Shown here: positions 55,482 through 63,950 of the stretch, piece after piece
Layout: every line of letters starts with the position of its first letter
How positions within the stretch are numbered: the stretch's first letter is position 1
Source of the DNA: UBA1715 sp964346725
GTDB taxonomy: Bacteria > Bacteroidota > Bacteroidia > Bacteroidales > UBA1715
NCBI GenBank assembly: GCA_964346725.1
Contig: CAYFVM010000002.1
Location: 109,600-173,599 of the forward strand
Reading direction: 5' to 3'
DNA length: 64,000 nucleotides
Position numbers and translations under genes: made by a program
The notes under the pieces: generated by a model
Seen by the model: only the letters and a program-made list of their open reading frames with translations
The model's database searches: none
Told to the model about the DNA's origin: nothing

Positions 55482-56531
55482 TTATTTATTAAGTTGTGAT
55501 TTTAATTCAGCTACTTGTTTTTCTAGTGATCTCAGCTGTTGAACAATCTTGTTGAGGTTACGGAAATGAATGTATGCCCGTTTGTATTCGTGTCCGTCAA
55601 AACTAGGTGCTCCCATTTGTTGGCTGTTGTCGGGTATGTCGGTTACTACACCTGATTTTGCTGCCACATGTACATTATTGCCGATTTTTAAATGTCCTGC
55701 AATACCAGTTTGACCACCAATCATACAATTGTCACCCATTTTTGTAGAACCGGCAATACCGGATTGGCCCGCTATTACACAGTCAGAGCCTATTTGACAG
55801 TTGTGACCTATTTGAATTAAATTGTCAATTTTTGTTCCTTTTTCAATAATTGTTGCCCCCATTGTAGCTCTATCAATAGTGGCATTTGCGCCAATTTCAA
55901 CATTCTCTTTAAGAATAACATTACCAGTTTGTGGTATTTTCATATACGAACCATCTTCAATAGGAGCAAAGCCAAAACCATCGGAACCAACAATAGAGCC
56001 TGGTTGAAGAATACAGTTGTCGCCAATTTCGCATGAATCAAGTATGATAGAGCCTGCGTGGATAAGACAATTTTTTCCAATTTTTGCAAAAGGATAAATT
56101 GTAACGTTAGGATACACTTTTGTACCTTCGCCAATTTCAACATTTTCTCCTACAGAGACAAAATCACCGAGATATACATTCTTGCCAATTTTTGCTCTGC
56201 GGTGTACGCGAGCTTTACGAGAAACTCCTTTTAGATTTTTGTCTTGTTTTTCTTTTGCATAGAAAACCAACAATTTTGTAAAAGAAGAGTAGGGATCATC
56301 AACTCTAATAAGAGTAGATGAAATAGGTTGTTCCGGTACAAACGTTTTACTACAAACAATTGCCGTGGCATTTGTAGTGTAGATATATGGAGTGTATTTT
56401 GGATTTGCCAAAAAAGTTATTGACCCTTCTTTTCCTTCTTCTATTTTTGAAACTCTGACGATTTTTGCATTCTCATCGCCGTCCACTACACCATTAAGTG
56501 CTTGTGCTATACGTAATGCTGTGAATTCCAT
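55482..56531 (-). CDS. lpxD: UDP-3-O-(acyl)glucosamine N-acyltransferase LpxD
   Basis: A 349-residue lipid A enzyme. An N-terminal uridine-binding domain (about 1-100, with GSITFLANPKY) is followed by a left-handed beta helix of hexapeptide repeats, for example IGENVEIG-type units, and the catalytic His is in LIQIGHNCQIGSDCVI. The C-terminal helical coil ends the protein (LRSLEKQVAELKSQLNK). It confirms a lipid A-bearing outer membrane. It is followed by the acyltransferase gene on the same strand. Confidence 0.96.
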   Translation of the reverse strand: MEFTALRIAQALNGVVDGDENAKIVRVSKIEEGKEGSITFLANPKYTPYIYTTNATAIVCSKTFVPEQPISSTLIRVDDPYSSFTKLLVFYAKEKQDKNLKGVSRKARVHRRAKIGKNVYLGDFVSVGENVEIGEGTKVYPNVTIYPFAKIGKNCLIHAGSIILDSCEIGDNCILQPGSIVGSDGFGFAPIEDGSYMKIPQTGNVILKENVEIGANATIDRATMGATIIEKGTKIDNLIQIGHNCQIGSDCVIAGQSGIAGSTKMGDNCMIGGQTGIAGHLKIGNNVHVAAKSGVVTDIPDNSQQMGAPSFDGHEYKRAYIHFRNLNKIVQQLRSLEKQVAELKSQLNK

Positions 56532-56622
56532 TCCTTTGTTTTTTTAGCAAAAGTACACATATTTATCTCTCTTGCAACCCAAGAAATATAAAAACTTCGG
56601 CACAATCTCTATGGAAATTAGC

Positions 56623-56630
56623 TATCTTTG
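56623..56630 (+). promoter_or_regulatory. -7 element 9 bases before the propeller lipoprotein ATG
   Basis: TATCTTTG is an exact TAnnTTTG match ending at 56630; the ATG is at 56640. A weak TTCG lies 23 bases upstream. It supports ATG 56640 and predicts a leader of only a few bases. Confidence 0.58.
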
Positions 56631-56639
56631 TCTTTTAGT

Positions 56640-57725
56640 ATGAAATATTGGCATTACATAGTATTACTTGTTCTAGTCTTCTTGTCATCTTGTGTATCGC
56701 ATGAGGGTTTGATATCTATTTCAAATCGTGGAAAATTTCATATCACTACAATACAATTGAAAGGAGCCGTATTTTCATCTCCAATACAAGTAGGATACAA
56801 TAGTGTAGCACTTGGAACCCACCGACGTTCTATTTATTTTTTGACTCCTGATTCTATAATGAATATGTTTCGGACTAAATTTTGGGTTCATGCTACTCCG
56901 GCTATTGTGTATGATTCATTAGTATCTATAGGCTCATACGATGGCAACATGTATTTCTTCAATGAGAAAGGCGAGTTGCAGAAAAAAGTGCGTCCAGGAG
57001 GAAGAATTTTTACAAATCCTGTACAAATTGATTCGCTTTGGATTGCTTTTGCTACAGGTTTAAAGGGACTTTGTTATTATAATTTTGTTACCGATAGTTT
57101 GTTTTTTTCTAAAATAAATCGTTTGACGCATGGAAGTCCTATGGTTTTAGGAAATAGACAAGTGTGTGTTGGTAGTAATGACAAAACATTGTATTTCTTT
57201 GACAAAGTAGGAAATATGTTGTCGTCATATAAGACAGACGGATGGATTATGCATTCAAAGCCAATGGTGCAGTCTGATTCGGTTGTTGTTGTTGGCTCAT
57301 ATGACAATAATATTTATTCTGTTACCTCAAGCGGTCGTTTGTTGTGGGCGTTCAAAACAAACGGCAAAATACATGCTTCGCCACAACAGTTTTCTAATGG
57401 AAATATAGTGTGTGGTTCGTTTGATAAAAATATTTATGTACTTGATAAAAACGGTAACGAAGTCGGTAGAGTGGAGACGGGCGATAAAGTAATTTCTTCG
57501 GCTGCAATAGTTGATGGCAAATATGCGGTAGTAGGTTCCTGTGACGGAAATCTTTATATTATTGATGCAAAGGGTGAAATGTTAGATTCAGTACCCGTAG
57601 GAGGCAGAATATTTTCTTCACCAATCTCTTTAAGTGATGGCTCAATATTTTGTGCAACAATGAAAGGGAGCGCTATGTTTATTAGATTGGCGGACTACAA
57701 AACACCTTCGTCGCAAAAGCTATAA
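56640..57725 (+). CDS. PQQ-like beta-propeller lipoprotein
   Basis: A 361-residue protein with a lipoprotein signal (LVFLSSCVS, lipidated C18). The rest is a string of blade-like repeats with the pattern vgS.dgnlYfld..G....., e.g. SIGSYDGNMYFFNEKGEL, VGSNDKTLYFFDKVGNM, VGSYDNNIYSVTSSGRL, CGSFDKNIYVLDKNGNE, VGSCDGNLYIIDAKGEM. This is a PQQ/WD-like propeller, as in BamB-type proteins, but no function is assigned. I use the ATG at 56640; a TTG at 56628 overlaps the -7 box. Its 3' end overlaps the convergent radC by 31 bases. Confidence 0.87.
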   Translation: MKYWHYIVLLVLVFLSSCVSHEGLISISNRGKFHITTIQLKGAVFSSPIQVGYNSVALGTHRRSIYFLTPDSIMNMFRTKFWVHATPAIVYDSLVSIGSYDGNMYFFNEKGELQKKVRPGGRIFTNPVQIDSLWIAFATGLKGLCYYNFVTDSLFFSKINRLTHGSPMVLGNRQVCVGSNDKTLYFFDKVGNMLSSYKTDGWIMHSKPMVQSDSVVVVGSYDNNIYSVTSSGRLLWAFKTNGKIHASPQQFSNGNIVCGSFDKNIYVLDKNGNEVGRVETGDKVISSAAIVDGKYAVVGSCDGNLYIIDAKGEMLDSVPVGGRIFSSPISLSDGSIFCATMKGSAMFIRLADYKTPSSQKL

Positions 57726-58381
57726 TAGTCATTTCCTGAAACTATTACGTGGTCAAGAAATCGGCAATCAATGAGTTTCATAGTTTCAGCAATTTGTTTT
57801 GTTAAGCGAATGTCTTCTGGGCTGGGGTTTTTGTTTTCAGCAGGATGGTTATGAGAAACGATAAGTCCCGTGGCAAAGAGTGATATTGCATGTCGGGCAA
57901 TGATTTTTGTGTCAACTACCGTGCGTGTTATTCCTCCCGAGCTTATTTGTTTTTCACCGATTATGATATTTTTGTTGTTGAGATAAATAGCCCAAAATTC
58001 TTCATGTTGTATGTCTCCTATGCGAGGGTGCATAAGTTTGAAAATATCGGTACTAGAGCATATTGATTTCTTTTGTTTTATTTCGGCAGAATTTCTTCTC
58101 CTTCCTATTTCAAATGCGGCAAGAAGTGATATTGCTTTCGCATCGCCAATGCCTTTGATTTGTTTAAATTGGTCAAGAGAAAACTTCCCAAGTTCGTTGA
58201 GATTATTGTGAGCCAAGGCATAAATTTTCTTTGCTAAGTCAATAGCTGATTCTTTTTGTGTACCGCTTCCTAGTATGATAGCGATAAGTTCCGTTTCTGT
58301 AAGTGCAGAACATCCTTTAAGTAATGCTTTTTCTCGTGGACGGTCTTCTTCTGCCCAATTTTTAATTGAGGTGTATTCCAT
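57695..58381 (-). CDS. radC: RadC family JAB-domain protein
   Basis: A 228-residue protein. An N-terminal helix-hairpin-helix region (about 60-100; IKGIGDAKAISLLAAFEIG) precedes a JAMM/MPN+ metal site with VSHNHPAENKNPSPED. The biochemical role of RadC is still debated; the old DNA-repair label is not reliable. I start it at the ATG at 58381 (MEYTSIKNWAEEDRPRE), the normal N-terminus. An open frame continuing upstream runs through the N gap and is not real coding sequence. Confidence 0.93.
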   Translation of the reverse strand: MEYTSIKNWAEEDRPREKALLKGCSALTETELIAIILGSGTQKESAIDLAKKIYALAHNNLNELGKFSLDQFKQIKGIGDAKAISLLAAFEIGRRRNSAEIKQKKSICSSTDIFKLMHPRIGDIQHEEFWAIYLNNKNIIIGEKQISSGGITRTVVDTKIIARHAISLFATGLIVSHNHPAENKNPSPEDIRLTKQIAETMKLIDCRFLDHVIVSGNDYYSFCDEGVL

Positions 58382-58580
58382 TATGTTGCGGCAATAAAAA
58401 AAATAAGGAATTGATTGTGGTAGTCNNNNNNNNNNNNNNNNNNNNNNNNNNNNNNNNNNNNNNNNNNNNNNNNNNNNNNNNNNNNNNNNNNNNNNNNNNN
58501 NNNNNNNNNNNNNNNNNNNNNNNNNGTGTATTCCATTATGTTGCGGCAATAAAAAAAATAAGGAATTGATTGTGGTAGTC
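58371..58580. other. 100-N gap flanked by an exact 55-bp direct repeat
   Basis: Bases 58426-58525 are N. The 55 bases before them (58371-58425) are identical to the 55 bases after them (58526-58580). This is what a scaffolder leaves when two contigs overlap by the assembly k-mer length. The real sequence is very probably one copy with no gap. Confidence 0.9.
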
Positions 58581-58590
58581 AATTCCTTAT
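58558..58590 (-). terminator. Terminator of the FISUMP lipoprotein gene
   Basis: A perfect 12-bp stem (ATAAGGAATTGA / TCAATTCCTTAT) with a 9-base loop, followed on the minus strand by eight T. It lies 12 bases after the stop at 58602. The duplicated half-copy before the gap (58403-58425 region) lacks its right arm, as expected for an assembly break inside a hairpin. Confidence 0.88.
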
Positions 58591-58601
58591 GGTTGTTGTA
58601 T

Positions 58602-59846
58602 TTAGTCTTTAAAGCAACGAATGCTTAATCCTGATTTTTCGTACATTTTAAAACGGACGATACCATTGTAGCTCGTATCAATTTGACGTACCCAAACGTA
58701 GTCACCATTTTCGTCGGTGCCAGTAGTTGAAGACCAATACACGCCAGCTTCTCCCAACTGAGCGTAGGTTCCATTTATACTTGCATATCCTCCGAAATCA
58801 AATCCATAGTTGTCAATCAATTTTTTTACAATGTTTGCATCAGCACCTCTTGTTATTTCTGATTCTCCGCTTCTGGTAAGGTCTGCTGCCGACATGCCTA
58901 ATGCATGCTCAAATATCATCCATTCAACATCAGATGGAATATGATAACCGTTGGGGCATATGCCTTGTATATTTTGAATTTCACCGCTTGCTACGAGAGC
59001 ATCATATTGTGTGAGTATGGTTTTTGAAACAGAAGTTGCTATTTCAGTTGACAATTCTGAAGCGATTTTTTGCGAGGTTGATTCTGCAATACTTGTCAAA
59101 TCTTCAGGTGTAATTTGGTCATATAAACCAGCATCGCTAATTGCTTGGGCTATTGCTGTTGCTACACTCGTTTTTAGGAGCAATTCAACATCCGTAAAGT
59201 TTATACTTTCATTGGATTCATATAGAGCCTTCCCCAAAACTTCTACAATACCATTTTTTATACAACTAACAACAAGGTTATTTGAAATTTGTTTGTTTGT
59301 AGCATTTTCTATAGCAACCACTGTTTCTTCCGTGTATTTGTTAGAGTAAGCTGTAGCAAAAGAATCTATACTAGAAGTAGTTCGTATCTCTTCAATATAG
59401 TCGGGAATATTATTATTGTTAGCATCAATACTAGTATTTGAATTGTTTGAAGAAGAAATAGATTCTTGTGAAGTATTTATACTCGTTTCAAATGCGTAAA
59501 GACCACCATTTCGAGAGCAATATTTTTCCAAATTGCGGTAACATAATTTTTCTCCAACAGTTACACCTTCATCTGAAGAAGAGCCTGTTTGCTCTGTGCC
59601 AGTATAAAATGCTCCTCCATCGGGTGTTTGTGTGATGTTTAAGTTTGTTCCCAATACAGAAATTGTCTTATCTTCTCCATCAATCACACCATCGCCATTT
59701 GAATCATAGCGCACAGGCTCTGTTACCTTTAATAATTCTCCTTGATACTCTATATACCCTTCAGGAGTTTCTGTAGGTTTTTCTCTATGACAAGAAAGGG
59801 ATAGAAGGATAGAAGATCCGATAGCAATGAAGATGATTGGTTTCAT
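58602..59846 (-). CDS. Lipoprotein with a FISUMP domain split by an insertion
   Basis: A 414-residue protein with a lipoprotein signal (LLSLSCHRE, lipidated C19). Residues 48-59 (DSNGDGVIDGED) form a calcium-type EF-hand loop. EKLCYRNLEKYCSRNGGLYA (99-118) looks like the first part of a FISUMP domain (Fibrobacter succinogenes major paralogous domain); the second part, IQGICPNGYHIPSDVEW through YWSSTT and LSIRCFKD, lies at 293-414. Between them are about 165 residues rich in Ser, Asn and Ala with helical character. FISUMP proteins are surface proteins of unknown role. Monocistronic, with its own terminator. Confidence 0.8.
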   Translation of the reverse strand: MKPIIFIAIGSSILLSLSCHREKPTETPEGYIEYQGELLKVTEPVRYDSNGDGVIDGEDKTISVLGTNLNITQTPDGGAFYTGTEQTGSSSDEGVTVGEKLCYRNLEKYCSRNGGLYAFETSINTSQESISSSNNSNTSIDANNNNIPDYIEEIRTTSSIDSFATAYSNKYTEETVVAIENATNKQISNNLVVSCIKNGIVEVLGKALYESNESINFTDVELLLKTSVATAIAQAISDAGLYDQITPEDLTSIAESTSQKIASELSTEIATSVSKTILTQYDALVASGEIQNIQGICPNGYHIPSDVEWMIFEHALGMSAADLTRSGESEITRGADANIVKKLIDNYGFDFGGYASINGTYAQLGEAGVYWSSTTGTDENGDYVWVRQIDTSYNGIVRFKMYEKSGLSIRCFKD

Positions 59847-59857
59847 TTGATATAGTT

Positions 59858-60568
59858 TTAATTTTTTATGAGTGTTCCTATTTTATTCCCAGACACAAGT
59901 TTCATCAAAGAAGTTTCATCTCCTACATTAAAAACAATGATTGGGAGATTGTTTTCTTTGCACATTGTGAAAGCTGTAAGGTCCATTATCTTTAGATTTT
60001 TGGAATACGCTTCGGTAAATGTAATTTCGGAAAATTTCTTAGCCTGAGGATTTTTCTCAGGATCGGAATCATATACTCCATCAACTCTTGTGGCTTTAAG
60101 GAGAACGTCAGCGCCAATTTCAACAGCGCGAAGAGCAGCAGCGGTGTCTGTTGTAAAGAATGGATTTCCGGTTCCTCCTCCAAATATTACAACCTCATTG
60201 TTAGCAAAGGCATCTTGTACTTTTTTTTGTGAGTAGGCTTCTCCAATTGGTTCCATTTTTATGCTGGTGAGAACTCTTGATTTTATATTGATTGTTTCCA
60301 ATCCAGATTGAAGTGCCATGGCATTGATAATTGTTGCCATCATTCCCATGTAGTCTCCTTTAACCCTGTCAAAGCCTTGGTTCTTGCTATTCAATCCTCG
60401 ATATATATTGCCACCACCTATAACTATAGCTAATTTTACGCCCATTTCTGTAACGTCCTTAACTTGTTGTGCATATTTCATCAATTTTTCTGTGTCAATG
60501 CAGTAACCATCTTCGGCTAGCAATGATTCTCCACTAAATTTGAGTAATATTTTTTTGTATAGTAGCAT
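59858..60568 (-). CDS. pyrH: UMP kinase
   Basis: A 236-residue amino-acid-kinase-fold enzyme that makes UDP from UMP. Seen: KILLKFSGESLLAEDGY at the start, AIVIGGGNIYRG, DYMGMMATIINAMALQ, and VIFGGGTGNPFFTTDTAAAL. It is downstream of tsf but separated from it by a strong terminator. No clear TAnnTTTG box was found in the 90-base space. Confidence 0.96.
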   Translation of the reverse strand: MLLYKKILLKFSGESLLAEDGYCIDTEKLMKYAQQVKDVTEMGVKLAIVIGGGNIYRGLNSKNQGFDRVKGDYMGMMATIINAMALQSGLETINIKSRVLTSIKMEPIGEAYSQKKVQDAFANNEVVIFGGGTGNPFFTTDTAAALRAVEIGADVLLKATRVDGVYDSDPEKNPQAKKFSEITFTEAYSKNLKIMDLTAFTMCKENNLPIIVFNVGDETSLMKLVSGNKIGTLIKN

Positions 60569-60601
60569 ATGATTTGTAAATATTGAGCGACTAATATAGA
60601 C

Positions 60602-60640
60602 AAAAAAAAGGAGAGTTTAACATATCAAACTCTCCTTTTT
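60602..60640 (-). terminator. Terminator of the rplM-rpsI-rpsB-tsf operon
   Basis: A perfect 14-bp stem (AAAAAGGAGAGTTT / AAACTCTCCTTTTT) with an 8-base loop; on the minus strand the stem runs into a T run (60602-60609). It lies 18 bases after the tsf stop. Confidence 0.9.
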
Positions 60641-60658
60641 GTGTAGATTTTATTAATT

Positions 60659-61657
60659 TTAGTTAGAAAGACCGAAACGTTTAAATTCAGTAACTTTCAA
60701 ACCTTTATCAACTGATTCAAGATATTGAGCGATTGTAAGGTTAGAATCTTTCACATATTCTTGGTTCATCAAAGTAGCTTCTTTGAAGAATTTGTTAAGA
60801 CGACCTTTCGCAATATTTTCAACCATAGCAGCAGGAATGTTGTTCTTTTTCTCTTCTGTAATAGTTGTTTGAATTTCACGAGCTTTTGTTGCTTCTTCTT
60901 CTGTTAACCAACCTTTTGCTATATTAGAAGAAATGTGATCTTCAGAATCAACTAAATTAGGATTAATTCCAGCTTTTTTCAAAGCTACTTCTACTGCTTT
61001 TTGAATTTGCTCTTTTACTGTTTTTTCTTTTGCAATTTCAATTTCTGTGTTGATAACAGATTCAGGACAATCTTCTTTGTCAATAGCAATAGGATTCATT
61101 GCTGCAATTTGCATAGCAACGTTTTTACCTACTTGTGCTTCAGCAATTGTAGAGTTAAATCCAATGATACTTGCAAGTCTATTGCCAGGGTGAGTGTAAG
61201 CAAATGATTGTGCAGCTGTTACTTTAGCGTAGTAGCCAACATCAATTTTCTCACCAATTTTACCCATTTGGTCTGTCAACAAATCAGCTATTGTGCGACC
61301 ATTGATTTCTAAGTTTTTCAATTCTTCAACAGAAGCAGGAAGATTTGTAAGTGCTTTGTTGAGGATTGATCTAGTAAATTCAATAAAATCTGCATTTTGA
61401 GCAACAAAGTCGGTTTCGCAGTTTACAACAACAATACAAGCACTTTTTTCATCAGAAGTTGTACCGCAAAGTACACACCCTTCTTTTGCATCACGGTCTT
61501 GACGGTTGCTTGCTATTTTTTGACCTTTTTTTCTTAAAATTTCAATTGCCTTGTCGAAATCGCCATCTGATTCGATCAATGCCTTTTTGCAGTCCATAAG
61601 TCCGGCTGCAGTCATTGCACGAAGTTTAGCGATTTCAGCTGTTGTAATGTTTGCCAT
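60659..61657 (-). CDS. tsf: Elongation factor Ts
   Basis: A 332-residue nucleotide exchange factor for EF-Tu. The N-terminal UBA-like domain has KLRAMTAAGLMDCKKAL, the core has VNCETDFVAQNADF, the motif that contacts EF-Tu, and the second core subdomain runs to about 320. It is 5 bases downstream of rpsB and is the last gene of the operon. Confidence 0.96.
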   Translation of the reverse strand: MANITTAEIAKLRAMTAAGLMDCKKALIESDGDFDKAIEILRKKGQKIASNRQDRDAKEGCVLCGTTSDEKSACIVVVNCETDFVAQNADFIEFTRSILNKALTNLPASVEELKNLEINGRTIADLLTDQMGKIGEKIDVGYYAKVTAAQSFAYTHPGNRLASIIGFNSTIAEAQVGKNVAMQIAAMNPIAIDKEDCPESVINTEIEIAKEKTVKEQIQKAVEVALKKAGINPNLVDSEDHISSNIAKGWLTEEEATKAREIQTTITEEKKNNIPAAMVENIAKGRLNKFFKEATLMNQEYVKDSNLTIAQYLESVDKGLKVTEFKRFGLSN

Positions 61658-61662
61658 TTGTC

Positions 61663-62508
61663 TTAATTATTTTTTTTTGTTTTTCTTGCAGCAGTTTTTC
61701 TTGCAGGTTTTGCTTTTTCTGTAGGAGTTTCAGCTTTTGCTTCTACAGATTTTTCTGTCTTTTCTGCTTTTGCTACTATTTCTGCTTCTTTGTCTTTTTC
61801 TATTTTTCTTTCGTCTAAACCTTCTTGAATTGCATCACAAACTTTAGAAAGAATAACTTCTACGGATTTTGCTGCATCATCGTTTCCTGGAATAACGAAA
61901 TCTACAATGTTAGGATCGGCATTTGTATCAACGATAGCAAATACAGGGATACCTAAGCGAGTAGCTTCTTTAATTGCAATATGTTCGCGAACAACATCAA
62001 CAACAAATAAAGCAGCAGGAAGGCGAGTAAGGCTCACGATGCTACCTAAGTTCTTTTGAAGTTTTTCGCGTTGACGATTGATTTGTAATATTTCTCGTTT
62101 AGAAAGAGATGTGAAAGTTCCATCGCTTTCCATTTTGTCTATAGAAGACATTTTTTTAACCGCTTTTCTAATAGTCGGGAAGTTTGTAAGCATACCACCA
62201 CTCCAACGTTCGGTAATGTATGGCATTCCTACGCTTTGTACTTTTCCTGCGATCAAATCTTTTGCTTGTTTTTTTGTTCCAACAAACAAGATTTTACGTC
62301 CTGATTTAGCGATTTTTTTAAGTGCTTCGGCTGATTCATCAATCTTTGCTATTGTTTTGTGAAGATCAATGATGTGGATACCGTTTTTCTCCATGAATAT
62401 ATATGGAGCCATGGCTGGATGCCATTTCCTTTTGAGGTGACCAAAATGTACACCCGCTTCTAGCAATTCTTCAAATTCTGCTCTTGCCATTTGTTTTGTT
62501 GTTTGCAT
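61663..62508 (-). CDS. rpsB: 30S ribosomal protein S2
   Basis: A 281-residue S2 with the usual start LLEAGVHFGHLKRKWHPAM, GIHIIDLHKTIAKI and GIPVFAIVDTNADPNIVDF. The C-terminal 50 residues are a lysine/alanine/glutamate-rich tail (AEKTEKSVEAKAETP, ARKTAARKTKK), longer than in E. coli. The start may be 18 bases further in (MARAEFEE). About 90 bases lie between it and rpsI; I see no gene there. Confidence 0.96.
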   Translation of the reverse strand: MQTTKQMARAEFEELLEAGVHFGHLKRKWHPAMAPYIFMEKNGIHIIDLHKTIAKIDESAEALKKIAKSGRKILFVGTKKQAKDLIAGKVQSVGMPYITERWSGGMLTNFPTIRKAVKKMSSIDKMESDGTFTSLSKREILQINRQREKLQKNLGSIVSLTRLPAALFVVDVVREHIAIKEATRLGIPVFAIVDTNADPNIVDFVIPGNDDAAKSVEVILSKVCDAIQEGLDERKIEKDKEAEIVAKAEKTEKSVEAKAETPTEKAKPARKTAARKTKKNN

Positions 62509-62601
62509 TCTATGTTAAAGCAATTCACAAGTAGCACCATTATTATTGGTAGTCTTGCAAATTTTGAGTCTAAACAACGCTCTAATTCGAATAGGTTAAT
62601 A

Positions 62602-62988
62602 TTAACGTTTACTAAATTGAAATCTTTTACGTGCTTTTTTCTGACCTGGTTTTTTACGTTCTACTTCACGTGGGTCACGAGTTAAGAAGCCCTGCTTTTT
62701 AAGTGGCGATTTATTTTCTTCATCCATTTTTACCAAAGCTCTTGCAATGGCTAAACGAGTTGCCTCTGCTTGTCCTTTGATACCACCACCTATAAGGTTT
62801 ACTTTGATATCGAAGTTACCATCTTTCTCGAGAAGAGTAAGAGGTTGTTTCACGATAAAACGAAGACGATCTTCATAGAAATATTTTTCAATATCACGGT
62901 CGTTTATAGTAATATGACCTTTACCTTCTTTAACGTAAATGCGAGCTATAGCTGATTTTCTTCTGCCTAATGCGTTTATTACTTCCAT
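62602..62988 (-). CDS. rpsI: 30S ribosomal protein S9
   Basis: A 128-residue S9 with the conserved start NALGRRKSAIARIYVKEGKG, GGGIKGQAEATRLAIARAL and the basic C-terminus ending KKARKRFQFSKR, which reaches the decoding centre. It follows rplM by 12 bases. Confidence 0.97.
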   Translation of the reverse strand: MEVINALGRRKSAIARIYVKEGKGHITINDRDIEKYFYEDRLRFIVKQPLTLLEKDGNFDIKVNLIGGGIKGQAEATRLAIARALVKMDEENKSPLKKQGFLTRDPREVERKKPGQKKARKRFQFSKR

Positions 62989-63000
62989 TTTCTATCTATC

Positions 63001-63444
63001 TTAAAACTTTAACTCTTTTGGCTGCTGTGCTTCTTGATTGTGGTTAGGACCTACATACACAAACAAATTTTTTAAGCAGTTTCTTCCTAAAGAATTTTTG
63101 GGAAGCATTCCTGCAACAGCATTCTTAATGATTTTTGTGGGGTCTTTTGCCATCAAATCCTCTGGAGTTGCAAATCTTTGACCACCAGGATACATTGTGT
63201 GATGAATGTATACCTTGTCTGTCATTTTGTTACCTGTAAATTTCACTTTCTCAGCGTTTATTACAATTACTCCGTCTCCACAATTCACATTGGGAGTGAA
63301 TGATGGTTTATGTTTCCCTCTTATGATTTTTGCAATTTGAGAACACATTCTACCTACTACCTGGTCGGTTGCATCTACAACAAACCATTCTTTCTGAACA
63401 GTAGCCTTGTTGGCTGATTTCGTCTTATAACTTAAAGTATCCAC
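63001..63444 (-). CDS. rplM: 50S ribosomal protein L13 with GTG start
   Basis: A 147-residue L13 (uL13). The N-terminus DTLSYKTKSANKATVQKEW is normal for Bacteroidota and forces the start at 63442-63444, which is GTG. Further on are VVGRMCSQIAKIIRGKHK, VYIHHTMYPGG and GMLPKNSLGR. No Shine-Dalgarno is visible upstream. First gene of the rplM-rpsI-rpsB-tsf operon, with a promoter at 63489-63518. Confidence 0.97.
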   Translation of the reverse strand: MDTLSYKTKSANKATVQKEWFVVDATDQVVGRMCSQIAKIIRGKHKPSFTPNVNCGDGVIVINAEKVKFTGNKMTDKVYIHHTMYPGGQRFATPEDLMAKDPTKIIKNAVAGMLPKNSLGRNCLKNLFVYVGPNHNQEAQQPKELKF

Positions 63445-63488
63445 TTGACGTTAATTTTAAATATATACCTTTCCCATTATTCGGGATG

Positions 63489-63518
63489 CAAAAATAAGAA
63501 TAATTTTGATTTTCCAAA
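63489..63518 (-). promoter_or_regulatory. Promoter of the rplM operon
   Basis: Minus strand TTTG (63515-63518), 18-base spacer, TATTTTTG (63489-63496). Predicted leader of about 40 bases. Another -7-like box, TAAGTTTG, lies at 63521-63528. Confidence 0.62.
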
Positions 63519-63588
63519 CGCAAACTTAGCTTTTTATTTATTTATGGGATTTTTTTGCTATTCCATAAAAGAAATTTTTGGTTTTCTC

Positions 63589-63618
63589 TTGCATTGATTG
63601 TCAAAAATAATACTTTTG
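63589..63618 (+). promoter_or_regulatory. Promoter of tRNA-Lys
   Basis: TTG (63589-63591), 19-base spacer, TACTTTTG (63611-63618), an exact -7 match 11 bases before the mature tRNA 5' end. Confidence 0.68.
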
Positions 63619-63629
63619 CCCAAAAGTTA

Positions 63630-63702
63630 GACTTCGTAGCTCAGTTGGTAGAGCAATTGACTCTTAATCAATGGGTCGTGGGTTCGAGTCCCACCGAGGT
63701 CA
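63630..63702 (+). tRNA. tRNA-Lys (anticodon CTT)
   Basis: A full cloverleaf: acceptor stem GACTTCG / CGAGGTC with one G-U pair, D arm with AGCTCAGTTGGTAGAGC, anticodon stem ATTGA / TCAAT around the loop CTCTTAA, and T arm GTGGG-TTCGAGT-CCCAC. The anticodon CTT reads AAG, hence lysine. The discriminator is A and CCA is not encoded. It has its own promoter and terminator. Confidence 0.97.
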
Positions 63703-63724
63703 CGGATTAAAATCTTTATTTTCA

Positions 63725-63755
63725 AGCGCTTACAGCGATGTAGGTGCTTTTTTTT
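63725..63755 (+). terminator. Terminator of tRNA-Lys
   Basis: AGCGCTTACA and TGTAGGTGCT pair over 10 bases (two G-U pairs) around a GCGA tetraloop, followed by eight T. It lies 22 bases after the tRNA. Confidence 0.88.
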
Positions 63756-63863
63756 ACACCTTTTTATCCAAAATACACGTTTTTTACTCTTCCTTTGTTA
63801 TCACTTAGTTTGAGCCGGTTTGACTACAAACTAAAACAAAAAAAATCGTACAAAAATTAACCT

Positions 63864-63950
63864 GTGTCAACAGTATCTATTAAATTCAACAAGAATCGTA
63901 GGAATAAAAACGGCGAAACTTCGCTTATTTTTTTAGTTGCGAACAAATGA
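63864..63950 (+). pseudogene. Possible N-terminal remnant of a tyrosine recombinase
   Basis: A 28-residue frame starting with GTG (63864) and stopping at TGA (63948-63950) encodes STVSIKFNKNRRNKNGETSL and then IFLVANK. The pattern of a short strand, a basic KNKNG turn and a second strand resembles the N-terminal arm of integrases of Bacteroidota that insert at tRNA genes. It lies 160 bases after tRNA-Lys. No longer frame continues it within the window, which ends 50 bases later. The rest of 63756-64000 shows nothing I can name. The call is tentative. Confidence 0.3.

Noticed and set aside
58382..58582. N-terminal extension of radC through the gap
   Set aside because: It depends on N bases and on the duplicated 55-bp end; the real start is at 58381.
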